Assembly (NCBI GenBank): GCA_914767715.1
Contig: OU612068.1
Location: 6,884,001-6,948,000 of the forward strand
Source: Membranipora membranacea
Lineage: Eukaryota > Bryozoa > Gymnolaemata > Cheilostomatida > Membraniporidae
DNA: 64,000 bases
Reading direction: 5' to 3'
Part shown: piece after piece, positions 42,001 through 45,633 of the stretch
Layout: the number at the start of each line of letters is the position of its first letter
How positions within the stretch are numbered: position 1 is the first letter of the stretch
Notes under the pieces: generated by a model
Database searches by the model: none
The model's input: the letters and a program-made list of their open reading frames with translations, nothing else
Told to the model about the DNA's origin: nothing
Translations under genes and position numbers: made by a program

Positions 42001-45000
42001 ACCATTGACTTTGGATTATAATTAATTACATGACAGCATGGTTTTCATTGTGGTCTAATCAGTATGGATTAGCTATGCATGAATACAAGGCTCCGTCATA
42101 ATTCTCATCAACTTGGTAGGTTCTGGTGTCTTTTATTTACTGCTGAGTCTTCATCAAACAAAGATGACCAACCAAGGAAGAAGAACTTTCTTTCTCGGTT
42201 GTGATGATGTTGGCGACTGTATGCTGAGTTATTCGATTCAATGTTGGAAATAAAAAGTTACAACAAAGTTTATAGTGTATCTGACAACTAGAACCACTTT
42301 GAGGTGCCTTACAAACTTACATCAGCAATATGTGAAAGTTCCTTCTTTGGGTTACTCTCTCTCTGTAGTAACCAACTGAACAATCCACTTAATTATGAAG
42401 CTAATTACTTTTAAAATTGGGCGCAGTGATCTAACTTTACAATCATATTGTGAGCAGACAACTCCAGCATCAGCAAATTAGATATTGTACTGAATTCAGA
42501 CTCCAACCACATACATACCGTATTGTAATTTGTACAGGGTTTTAAACTAAAGGTGCAGAGGGTTTCACAGAAATTGATAATGCACAATTAGGGATATTTT
42601 CTAATTCTGACCTATAAAATACTCGGAGATATATTTGATTCTGACCTGTGGTGCTGGACTGCAGTCAACTTGACACTTCAATATGAGTGAGTTATCTCCC
42701 TGCTGGATGGTCGGTTTGGAAACAAATGTTGGTGCCTTCCCTTTTCCTTTATCACTTGCACCTGATAAATAAATCGTAACAAACTGTAACTGTAACAACT
42801 CTGTCACCATTGCTGGCTCCTTGCTCTCCAGCATAGCTAGTTTCCAAATCAAGTGCAATACACCACAAATATATACATTTCTAAAGGAATAGGGAAATTA
42901 TCGGCTCTATCTGATACAAAATGGGTGCTTTCACTGTTTCATGGCAAAAAAGCGCTTTCAGTTAAATGCTCAGCTTTCTTCTCAGTTTACAGCCTCATTA
43001 TAGCTATATTTGGGAAATGAATGGGTAAACTAATAAAACTGAGCTATCTCTTTATGAGCTGAGCATGTAAAGGTGATCATCATGAATCTTTGCGAGTGTA
43101 ATAATCTACCTTGAGCAAAATTCAGTTTAATAGAAGCGTTACTCTCTCCAAATGAGTTACGAGCGTTTACTTTATAAACAGCCTGATCGGTAGCACTGAC
43201 ATTGGAGATCTCTAACGCGAGATAATAGATGTTGGCTGCGGTCTGCTTCATAACAACGTTGAACCTTTCTGTAAGATAAATAAAACAACTGTCAAGTATT
43301 CGGTCATATTCAGGTCATCAAACTTACACGGGAGTACAGATTTTAATCAGAGCATACAATCTTTGAAAATTAGTTGCTGTTTAGTAGCTCAACGATTGCA
43401 GACAGACTTTCAAGGGGTCAATGTAGTGAATGCTGAATAATTTGGTCCATTTGCAGACCTGATGCAGACCATACAATTACAAATAACGTCGGCACCACTA
43501 TGTATCTCACCGCCACAGGGTTCCCCTACCCCTCACCACCACCTACCTGATGATTGTATTCCAACTTCATCTTTAAACCATTTGATGGACGGCTCAGGTG
43601 CAGCTGAGAGATTACATTCTAGTAGGAGCTTTCCTCCTGCTTGTTTTATTGTTGGTTTACTAGTGAATGTTGGTGCAACTCCGGGGCTATAAAAAAAGAT
43701 AAAGACATTGGAGCATTGCGACGGGATTATCAGATTTCCACACCTTTCTTCACATACATACTGTAAATTGTGTATCCATGATGATGGTTATACCTGTGTT
43801 GACAAGAAGTTCTCCTTCACTTGTCCTTGGTGTTGGTGGGGCGGGACGTTGGTGGGGCGGGGCGGGGCGGGATCAATGAACTAAACCTTTAGTTTAGGTT
43901 TAGTTCATTGGCGGGATCACCAACAAAGCTTTTCAAGATTGGTAAATGGTAACAATGATATAACCTCATTTTTGTATGATATAACCAGACAAACCACAGA
44001 GCCTGAACTCATACAGTTCATCGCTTGGTATAGTTCAGCCTTGTATGACCAATGAAGAGCGTAGGGAAATAAATAAGTGATCGTGAAGATTCTTCTTCAC
44101 TTTATTAAACCAATCATTTGTGAAAGAGGTTGCTTGACTGAGCTTAAACTGGATCAATTAAACACTAAAGAAGTGAGAGATTTGAGTAAATATGTTGCGT
44201 CTGACTAATAGATTGGCGGGTTTTCCCACTCGACAAACTTATCGAAGCCAACAGATCGGTTAATATAGCGCCAACATACCTTTGGTTTTGGTCTTGCTTA
44301 GCTGAAAATATAAAAAATAACAAAATATAAGTTATTTAACATGTTCTTGCAAGGCTTATCACACGCCAGCAGGGCATGGCAAGGTAACTAGAACGAACAT
44401 CTACAACTACATCTACAGCTACTGTCTACATCTAACTAACATAACATCAGCGGCAGTTTCGGCGCAGTCTTGCCTCTGAGTCAAACAAGCGCTGACAGAT
44501 CCAGCAAACTTATTTGACTGTAATCAATATGCTTGCTTGAGACATGACATTTTTCATAAGCAATTCTCACCCTCGACAAAGAATCCAAGGTCATAACCTG
44601 AAATTCCATTAAAAATTGATATTGAATGCAGATAAGGTTTTAAAACGCGCGAATAAAATATGATTCTCATGTTGTTTTTATCTAACTTGTCTGGCAAGTC
44701 TATAGCGGTGCATCTGTTTCTGCTGTTGATCAGCTTATGATGGTCTATCTTCAATTTCTTGACGGCAATCTTAACACTCAAATGTGTGTGTAGCGTCAAC
44801 TCCAGATTATCTGACCTGAGTTGTCTTACATCGTAAAGAGGGAAGACAATCACAAATGTACGTAGCATGTAATGCAATGGATGCTGGGGATTCCATCTTG
44901 ATGGAGGTTATGTAACCGAGTCAGACCGCCATAACATTTTACCTGCTATCATAATCTGGTATATCATGCTGGGTTGAATAGAGATATCATTTCGATATAA

Positions 45001-45633
45001 TTTGTTCAAATTTTCAGATGAAAAAACCTTATACAGATTAATCAAGGAGAATGTTCATTGAGCAACAGGCAATTTATGTACAAGCAGCTTACTAGAGAAG
45101 TTGAGGTTGATGTTGGCATTTGCCTCACCCATCCTGTTGGTAGCTTTCACACTGTATGTGCCACCATCAGCTTGAGTGACATTCAGTATTTCTAAGCCAG
45201 CAATGGTGATCGTTCCTCTAGGGGTGTTGAAACTGCGGATCTTTTGGCCTTCTTGGACCTATAAAAAGTCAGATCTGTATCATTGCTCCTGCTTAAAGTA
45301 ATCGGATTCTCAAACCAGTTGAATGGAAGAGAACTTTATTTAATGATAATGAACAAACAGGGAGGCAAATTTTCACGATACACCATCTGCCCGTTGTGAT
45401 ATGAAGGTCTTTTGTTGACTTGATCAAACCAAAACCAAAAGAAACAGTACCGTCACACCATAGATTATTATTTTACAATACTTACCGGATCTGTCCCTTT
45501 GAACCATTGCAGGTCAGGTTTGGGGCTGCCTTCCACTTCACATGATATCGTTAGTATAGTCCCACTATGTTTGATGGTTGGTTTAGTGACGAATCTTGGT
45601 GGTTTATCCATCTTGTCACCCTTTAGAATTCAG
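1..45633 (-). CDS. unc-22: Twitchin (Ig/FnIII giant muscle protein), 5' part, 68 coding exons in window
   Basis: Twitchin binds thick filaments of invertebrate muscle and carries a myosin light chain kinase-like domain that is not in this window. Exons were placed from GT-AG sites and reading phase; the coding lengths sum to 9562 nt and every junction I checked keeps frame. The longest form starts at the ATG at 45611-45609, in a good context (AAGATGG), with an in-frame TGA 18 bases upstream in the same exon. The likely acceptor for that exon puts its 5' edge at 45633, so an upstream noncoding exon is possible. The array holds 17 Ig and 12 FnIII domains plus linkers, listed separately. Projectin, titin and MLCK-type proteins are relatives, but the Ig-rich N-terminus followed by FF-Ig and FFF-Ig blocks fits twitchin best. 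The gene runs off the left edge after exon 365-494, which ends in phase 1. Confidence 0.93.
365..1068 (-). CDS. unc-22: Twitchin Ig domain 17 (last in window)
   Basis: Exons 917-1068 and 365-494. Core Trp in IQWYLRGVEI; strand F ASDTGNVKCVVSN (Tyr replaced by Val). The final exon ends in phase 1 at GTAAGT, so the coding sequence continues left of the window. Positions 1-364 are intron. Confidence 0.88.
1424..1600 (+). mobile_element. tRNA-derived SINE, diverged copy lacking the B box
   Basis: Plus strand: AAGTGGCTAAGCTGGTTAAGG then CACTGCAGTCCATCGACTAC and TGGTTGGCCCCAGGTGTGCT. The segment with the B box is deleted. It lies in the twitchin intron between the FnIII12 and Ig17 exons. Confidence 0.7.
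1661..2295 (-). CDS. unc-22: Twitchin FnIII domain 12
   Basis: Exons 2150-2295 and 1661-1817. Shows CELRWNAPKSDGGSRI and PYEFRVIALNSMGPSEH. The 332-bp intradomain intron contains a palindromic MITE. Confidence 0.9.
2019..2102. mobile_element. Palindromic MITE family A, shortest copy
   Basis: Two 29-bp arms (2019-2047 and 2074-2102) are inverted with one mismatch, starting AGCCAATGTGTTGGCTCT, around a 26-bp centre. Confidence 0.75.
2551..3160 (-). CDS. unc-22: Twitchin FnIII domain 11
   Basis: Exons 2975-3160 and 2551-2658. Shows VSLRWARPADDGGDRI and EYEFRVRAKNSAGVSAP. Confidence 0.9.
4046..4698 (-). CDS. unc-22: Twitchin FnIII domain 10
   Basis: Exons 4488-4698 and 4046-4141. Shows CKLSWNAPRESGGSPV and SYKFRVSAVNDQGQSEP. 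It opens a block of three. Confidence 0.9.
4920..5527 (-). CDS. unc-22: Twitchin Ig domain 16
   Basis: Exons 5409-5527 and 4920-5085. Lacks the core Trp (reads IKSATFSNNG) but keeps GKEYKIVVPYSGG and strand F KDDEGEYAVVLLN. Confidence 0.87.
5806..6755 (-). CDS. unc-22: Twitchin FnIII domain 9
   Basis: Exons 6605-6755 and 5806-5957. Shows ITIEWEPPRRNGGNPI and EYEFRVCAINEAGPSQW; ends ACNPT before Ig16. Confidence 0.9.
7077..7719 (-). CDS. unc-22: Twitchin FnIII domain 8
   Basis: Exons 7575-7719 and 7077-7234. Shows MTLTWKPPKDDGGSEI and QYEFRVMAENQFGVSEP; ends AKHPF. Confidence 0.9.
7958..8483 (-). CDS. unc-22: Twitchin Ig domain 15
   Basis: Exons 8333-8483 and 7958-8081. Starts INQADIPNEITVRAGQTLK; core Trp in AKWTNDDEPV; strand F RGDTGPYKLTLTN. 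Confidence 0.9.
8661..9112 (-). CDS. unc-22: Twitchin FnIII domain 7
   Basis: Exons 8947-9112 and 8661-8801. Shows VDLSWTKPKNDGGALD and TAQFRVRGVNAAGLGEP; ends in KVEDQPEKPE leading into Ig15. Confidence 0.9.
9453..10174 (-). CDS. unc-22: Twitchin FnIII domain 6
   Basis: Exons 10062-10174 and 9453-9633. Shows TTLQWKKPDSDGGNPI and EYEFRVSAVNDGGPGQP. The intradomain intron falls after GYQ, just before VEKREKGKDW, earlier than in most of its sisters. Confidence 0.9.
10455..10648 (-). mobile_element. tRNA-derived SINE, second copy (in twitchin intron)
   Basis: Minus strand: GTGGCTCAGTTGGTTAGAGC is intact, the B-box region is mutated (GTGAGTTAGAATCCC), and the body (CCCCCAGGTGTGCTCTGACC) matches the 63-kb copy closely. 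Confidence 0.78.
10740..11344 (-). CDS. unc-22: Twitchin FnIII domain 5
   Basis: Second half of exon 11068-11344 and exon 10740-10898. Shows ATLSWKPPADDFGAPV (the usual DGG is DFG) and KYAFRVKATNIYGTSE; ends AKNPF. First of a three-FnIII block. Confidence 0.9.
11068..11807 (-). CDS. unc-22: Twitchin Ig domain 14
   Basis: N-terminal half in exon 11523-11807 (KVGEPLKIAVGC, core Trp in VTWLCNGKPI), C-terminal half in exon 11068-11344 (RTDAGKYTIKAKN). Both exons also carry neighbouring FnIII sequence, so neither edge of this Ig has an intron. Confidence 0.9.
11523..12267 (-). CDS. unc-22: Twitchin FnIII domain 4
   Basis: Exon 12092-12267 and the first part of exon 11523-11807. Shows IDIEWNSPKDGGSPI and PYEYRVKAVNAGGESKP. 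Confidence 0.9.
12510..13298 (-). CDS. unc-22: Twitchin FnIII domain 3
   Basis: Exons 13125-13298 and 12510-12660. The first also holds the last strand of Ig13 (CDVVILGPP), so this boundary has no intron. Shows ALLSWNKPEDTGGDEI and DYMFRVKAENRHGESS; ends AKNPF. Confidence 0.9.
13610..15855 (-). CDS. unc-22: Twitchin Ig domain 13
   Basis: N-terminal half in exon 15586-15855 (core Trp in ITWERIDD), C-terminal half in exon 13610-13738 (RQHKGCYKVIAKN). The intron 13739-15585 (1.85 kb) is phase 0. Confidence 0.87.
13739..15585 (-). other. Large twitchin intron inside Ig13
   Basis: No further exon fits the phase here. It holds a 53-bp palindromic insertion at 14299-14351, a (GTTGTGG) run near 15338-15356, and around 14620-14990 a stretch with short coding-like pieces broken by stops, perhaps an eroded mobile element. 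I recognise no family in it. Confidence 0.5.
14299..14351. mobile_element. 53-bp palindromic insertion with perfect 8-bp duplication
   Basis: CTAGACTTAGTAATAATAAT and ATTATTATTAAGTCTATGG are inverted arms. TCTACAAC lies directly on each side (14291-14298 and 14352-14359). Confidence 0.65.
15586..16273 (-). CDS. unc-22: Twitchin FnIII domain 2
   Basis: Exon 16122-16273 and the first part of exon 15586-15855. Shows VKLSWKAPVEDGGSPI and EYKIRVKAVNKAGESKP. No intron separates it from Ig13; the exon runs on through TGKKQRKPKID. Confidence 0.9.
16447..16919 (-). CDS. unc-22: Twitchin FnIII domain 1
   Basis: Exons 16758-16919 and 16447-16587. Shows ILIEWVEPEDDGGQPI and KYLLRVCAVNSEGQSAW. It ends AKDPF, a tag seen at the first FnIII of most blocks in this gene. 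Confidence 0.9.
17335..17969 (-). CDS. unc-22: Twitchin Ig domain 12
   Basis: Exons 17808-17969 and 17335-17454. Core Trp in IKWTKDGKGL; strand F RADSGTYKVMLSN. This is the last Ig before the FnIII blocks. Confidence 0.88.
18388..18606 (-). CDS. unc-22: Ser/Lys/Gln-rich cassette linker exon between Ig11 and Ig12
   Basis: A 219-nt exon, phase 1 to phase 1, so removable in frame. It begins SGKIRVQKVETSTYQRQ and later reads SLRSRSKAKDVKTKD, with no Ig or FnIII features. The acceptor (TAAATCAG) is fair and the donor (GTTTTAG) weak, which suits an optional exon. The last few residues are uncertain because GTCCAG seven bases on would also fit the phase. Confidence 0.65.
18903..20484 (-). CDS. unc-22: Twitchin Ig domain 11
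   Basis: Exons 20343-20484 and 18903-19051. Starts EVKFIEHLGTKHAIENR; core Trp in VTWYRNGQEI; strand F MSDAAEYTCQVG. The halves are separated by a 1.3-kb intron in which I see no further exon. Confidence 0.86.
19052..20342 (-). other. Twitchin intron inside Ig11, nothing recognised
   Basis: 1.3 kb between the two halves of Ig11, whose phases join directly. I saw no repeat, RNA gene or extra exon that I could support. Confidence 0.5.
20776..20986. mobile_element. Palindromic MITE family A, mid-size copy
   Basis: Begins AGCCAATGGG and ends CTAACACATTGAC. Inner arms carry AAGAGCCAATGCCAGGTC and its inverse TGCCATTGGCTCTCTTTCCC. AATATTT occurs on both sides and may be the target duplication. 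Confidence 0.6.
21030..21599 (-). CDS. unc-22: Twitchin Ig domain 10
   Basis: Exons 21500-21599 and 21030-21216. Begins PVYEFVDPLKDTEV; core Trp in VKWFKGPKKD; strand F DEDHDKYWCKVGD. The intradomain donor is GTTAGT. Confidence 0.85.
21777..22649 (-). CDS. unc-22: Twitchin Ig domain 9, with a 33-nt internal microexon
   Basis: Exons 22510-22649, 22249-22281 and 21777-21915. Core Trp in VEWKLNGQPI. The 33-nt exon supplies DKIPKPVEVKP, a loop between the C and E strands, before IEKGKVMITQ. Strand F is weak (PSFAGMISCDTS). The microexon is phase 0-0 and could be skipped. Confidence 0.84.
22941..23384 (-). CDS. unc-22: Twitchin Ig domain 8
   Basis: Exons 23230-23384 and 22941-23104. Starts VIPDFPTLKHREKQEVALP; core Trp in VRWFKNKLEI; strand F PKDAGKYTISCDD. 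It directly follows the KEERRASLAE exon. Confidence 0.87.
23641..26813 (-). CDS. unc-22: Twitchin D1-like phospho-linker between Ig7 and Ig8 (five exons)
   Basis: Exons 26751-26813, 26030-26119, 25324-25472, 24443-24547 and 23641-23691, about 153 residues, disordered-looking, rich in Ser, Arg and Lys. In order they show SRSREASLE, the motif DFRDLLKHKDHKKRK, then SRRSSVSS, RARKLSYD, LRKTS, then SSRRGSNAGE, LRKVSTDS, and last KEERRASLAE. RRxS and RKxS are PKA-type sites, and RRASL is the classical consensus. In mussel twitchin, phosphorylation at D1, reported between Ig7 and Ig8, governs catch tension; this linker has the same position. All exons except the 149-nt one are phase-symmetric, so each could be skipped. 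The first exon needs acceptor GAATAG to stay in frame. Confidence 0.85.
24206..24421. mobile_element. Palindromic MITE family B, copy 1
   Basis: Ends CACACTGA and TCAGTGTG; inner arms TCTCTGATCAATAGAGA and TCTCTATTGATCAGAGA are inverted. CATTGAGA flanks it on both sides (24198-24205 and 24421-24428), an 8-bp target duplication. It lies in a twitchin phospho-linker intron. Confidence 0.75.
27130..27745 (-). CDS. unc-22: Twitchin Ig domain 7
   Basis: Starts in exon 27616-27745 (FAKKPQNHTVLE) and continues in the 243-nt exon 27130-27372. The core Trp is replaced by Phe (IRFFKGKREV); strand F is FVDEGKYSIQLITK. Exits in phase 1 into the phospho-linker. Confidence 0.85.
27616..29007 (-). CDS. unc-22: Pro/Lys/Glu-rich (PEVK-like) twitchin linker between Ig6 and Ig7
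   Basis: Exons 28936-29007, 28297-28331 and 27616-27745. They encode PKKKPAVPQIPIVQISEPVE, then VAKVPVQKDAA, then PPGYENEGPKRKPKSND with an EEEE run, leading into the first Ig7 strand (PHFAKKPQNHTV). The composition resembles the extensible linkers of projectin and titin. The first exon is symmetric (phase 1-1); the other two are symmetric only as a pair. Confidence 0.78.
28032..28153. mobile_element. Palindromic MITE family C, copy 1
   Basis: Left arm CCCAGTTTGCCTGCATTCC and right arm GGAAGCAACTCCGAATGCAG are inverted versions of one sequence, extending outward to GATCAAG-type ends. In a twitchin linker intron. Confidence 0.65.
29088..29115. mobile_element. 28-bp palindromic insertion with perfect 8-bp duplication
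   Basis: ATAGAGTTATTATATA is followed by its near-inverse TATAGTAACTCTAT. GGTTAAAC flanks it on both sides (29080-29087 and 29116-29123). Confidence 0.55.
29918..31298 (-). CDS. unc-22: Twitchin Ig domain 6 with Lys/Pro lead-in
   Basis: Exons 31222-31298, 30807-30949 and 29918-30021. The first exon (MKKAGVAPPKKGDAPAF) accepts phase 1 from Ig5 or from first exon C. Core Trp in CSWHKQDM; strand F VEDSGKYMLKVSN. Three exons per Ig is unusual here; most have two. Confidence 0.87.
32153..32276 (-). CDS. unc-22: Alternative first coding exon C of twitchin (41 residues)
   Basis: ATG at 32276-32274 opens MSAFGVKLKKSNKIPSSSS and the exon ends in phase 1 at GTAAAT, matching the Ig6 linker exon at 31298. 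It shares FGVKLKK with first exon B. Used as a start, it would give a protein beginning just before Ig6. A TATA-like sequence lies about 310 nt upstream (32583-32594) with no obvious intron between. Confidence 0.8.
32575..32594 (-). promoter_or_regulatory. Candidate core promoter for twitchin first exon C
   Basis: On the minus strand GATAAATATATC (32594-32583) resembles a TATA box. It is followed at once by CGGCAGCTGG, which holds the E-box CAGCTG (32580-32575), a site type bound by muscle bHLH factors. Transcription would begin near 32555-32560, giving a 5' UTR of about 280 nt. This is read from motifs only. Confidence 0.45.
32993..33408. mobile_element. Palindromic MITE family A, longest copy
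   Basis: Outer ends GCTAGCCAATATGTTGGG and GAGCCAACACATTGGCT are inverted. An inner pair about 43 bp long (33034-33076 and 33281-33324, with GGTACTTTCAGGAAAGTACC in the left arm) is also inverted. ACCCTGAG occurs on each side (32985-32992 and 33409-33416), consistent with an 8-bp target duplication. Confidence 0.7.
33944..34018. repeat. 22-bp tandem repeat, three copies
   Basis: CTTAGGATCAAAAAGACTTT recurs at about 22-bp spacing in the intron just downstream of the second Ig5 exon. Confidence 0.75.
34056..34655 (-). CDS. unc-22: Twitchin Ig domain 5
   Basis: Exons 34442-34655 and 34056-34146. Begins MAKAAQPMLSSKPEVFF. The usual core Trp is replaced by Phe (ITMFCNNK); strand F is MVDSGTYRMVMK. 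The exon opens with C then ATGG just after the acceptor, so this Met could in principle serve as a start. Confidence 0.85.
35496..36083 (-). CDS. unc-22: Twitchin Ig domain 4
   Basis: Exons 35875-36083 and 35496-35596. Starts MKTGTGPMFLQKPTV; core Trp in LDWFRADN; strand F AGDEGMYKIRAKN. The donor of the second exon must be GTACGT, not the overlapping GTAAGA four bases on, because only the former keeps frame with Ig5. Confidence 0.87.
36416..36433 (-). CDS. unc-22: Twitchin 18-nt cassette microexon
   Basis: Encodes RKKAE with split codons (phase 1 to phase 1), flanked by TGTACAG and GTAGGA. Both Ig3 and first exon B exit in phase 1 and Ig4 enters in phase 1, so the protein stays in frame with or without it. 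Use in transcripts is inferred. Confidence 0.6.
36646..36889 (-). CDS. unc-22: Alternative first coding exon B of twitchin (81 residues)
   Basis: Opens at ATG 36889-36887 (MSHFGNSPFGVQLKSK) and ends in phase 1 at a GTTGGA donor. That phase fits both the 18-nt microexon and the Ig4 exon. It encodes a basic Ser/Thr/Asn-rich leader with two copies of a short motif, FGVQLKSK and FGVKLKKI. It lies inside the gene after Ig3, so transcription from here would give a twitchin starting at Ig4. No acceptor is evident before the ATG. The weak point is the non-GTRAG donor. Confidence 0.75.
36992..37040 (-). promoter_or_regulatory. Candidate promoter region for twitchin first exon B
   Basis: About 105 nt upstream of the exon B ATG the minus strand reads GGCAGCTGCTGCC with E-box CAGCTG at 36992-36997, preceded by AT-rich TATTATGTTTTATGA. 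The same octamer GGCAGCTG occurs in the exon C promoter. There is no consensus TATA box, so the start site is uncertain. Confidence 0.35.
37307..42761 (-). CDS. unc-22: Twitchin Ig domain 3, interrupted by a 4-kb intron
   Basis: Exons 42646-42761, 38513-38620 and 37307-37397. Begins with a lysine-rich stretch (SDKGKGKAPTF); core Trp in VQWFFGS; strand F AADGGTYRCNARND. The intron 38621-42645 lies exactly before the VQWF codons and houses a plus-strand gene locus. Confidence 0.87.
39331..39340 (+). promoter_or_regulatory. TATA box of the nested plus-strand locus
   Basis: CTATATAAAT lies about 30 bases upstream of the likely transcription start near 39360. A noncoding first exon would run to the donor AATCAAG/GTGAGC at about 39439. 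Confidence 0.65.
39737..40120 (+). CDS. Short secreted basic Asn/Gln-rich protein (127 residues), nested in twitchin
   Basis: Start ATG at 39737 in AAGAAATGG, six bases after acceptor TTTTTGTAG (39731). Residues 1-20 form a signal peptide (MAKFIAIILLLAVVLVIAQA). The mature part begins with an Arg/Asn/Gln-rich stretch with a tandem RRGAN repeat and many NQQ units, then has a compact tail with four Cys (ENCNDPDNC, LKCNW, DPDCVF) and a sequon NWS. A donor TTCAG/GTAACA lies just after the stop, so a 3' UTR intron or alternative splicing to the exon at 40867 is possible. I recognise no family; a cationic defence or matrix peptide is possible but unproven. Confidence 0.72.
   Translation: MAKFIAIILLLAVVLVIAQARPNQRRGANRRRGANRQNQLNQQNRQNQQNQQNQRNQPTSGSGQVVITSHSQIRASGSSSLKIENCNDPDNCNGFETGDSFDLKCNWSNVNDPDCVFRRTTESIIFG
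40887..41840 (+). CDS. Secreted six-cysteine protein (about 163 residues), two exons, nested in twitchin
   Basis: Exon 40867-41124 follows a strong acceptor (CTATCATTTCAG) and has the ATG at 40887. It encodes a hydrophobic signal peptide (MKQLQNVLLLATFMFFLFTA) and a short mature segment (KISKYSAQKINSYLADTN), ending in phase 1 at CTACAG/GTGATA. Exon 41587-41840 (acceptor TTTGATAG) continues in frame as VVIYVIYEFRENKTSYTEEL and carries six Cys, including TACICTRR and LECKWEH, a sequon NKT, and a TGA at 41838. If the donor is not used, a 90-residue form ends at 41159. Not recognised. Confidence 0.6.
41193..41220. mobile_element. 28-bp palindromic insertion with 7-bp duplication (family E)
   Basis: CAATGAACT and AGTTCATTG enclose 10 bases; AGCAAAC flanks it on both sides. 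It shares its arms with the element at 43874. Confidence 0.6.
41281..41368. repeat. Short degenerate tandem repeat (ATTGGCRAAAT)
   Basis: Six imperfect copies of ATTGGCAAAAT or ATTGGCGAAAT between the two exons of the nested six-cysteine gene. Confidence 0.7.
42249..42254 (+). terminator. AATAAA polyadenylation signal of the nested locus
   Basis: AATAAA about 410 bases after the stop at 41840, followed by AT/GT-rich sequence; the transcript would end near 42270. Confidence 0.5.
43110..43686 (-). CDS. unc-22: Twitchin Ig domain 2
   Basis: Exons 43547-43686 and 43110-43268. Begins PGVAPTFTSKPTI; core Trp in IKWFKDEV; strand F SATDQAVYKVNARN. The intradomain intron is phase 1. Confidence 0.88.
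43835..43871 (+). other. G-rich tract with quadruplex potential
   Basis: Runs GGTGGGGCGGGACG then GGTGGGGCGGGGCGGGG supply at least four G-runs of three or more within 37 bases, in a twitchin intron directly beside a palindromic insertion. Confidence 0.55.
43874..43910. mobile_element. 37-bp palindromic insertion with 7-bp duplication (family E)
   Basis: CAATGAACTAAACC and GGTTTAGTTCATTG are perfect inverted arms; GCGGGAT flanks both sides (43867-43873 and 43911-43917). Confidence 0.65.
44280..44301 (-). CDS. unc-22: Twitchin 22-nt microexon linking Ig1 and Ig2
   Basis: Encodes KQDQNQ plus split codons on each side (phase 1 in, phase 2 out). It is needed to join Ig1 to Ig2 in frame, because Ig1 exits in phase 1 and the Ig2 exon begins after phase 2. 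A good acceptor (TTTTCAG) and donor (GTATGT) flank it. Confidence 0.75.
45093..45611 (-). CDS. unc-22: Twitchin start exon and Ig domain 1
   Basis: Exons 45486-45611 and 45093-45258. Translation starts MDKPPRFVTKPTI. The core Trp is in LQWFKG and the strand-F motif is QADGGTYSVKATN. The intradomain intron is phase 0 and the exit is phase 1, the usual phase for shuffled Ig modules. Confidence 0.88.
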
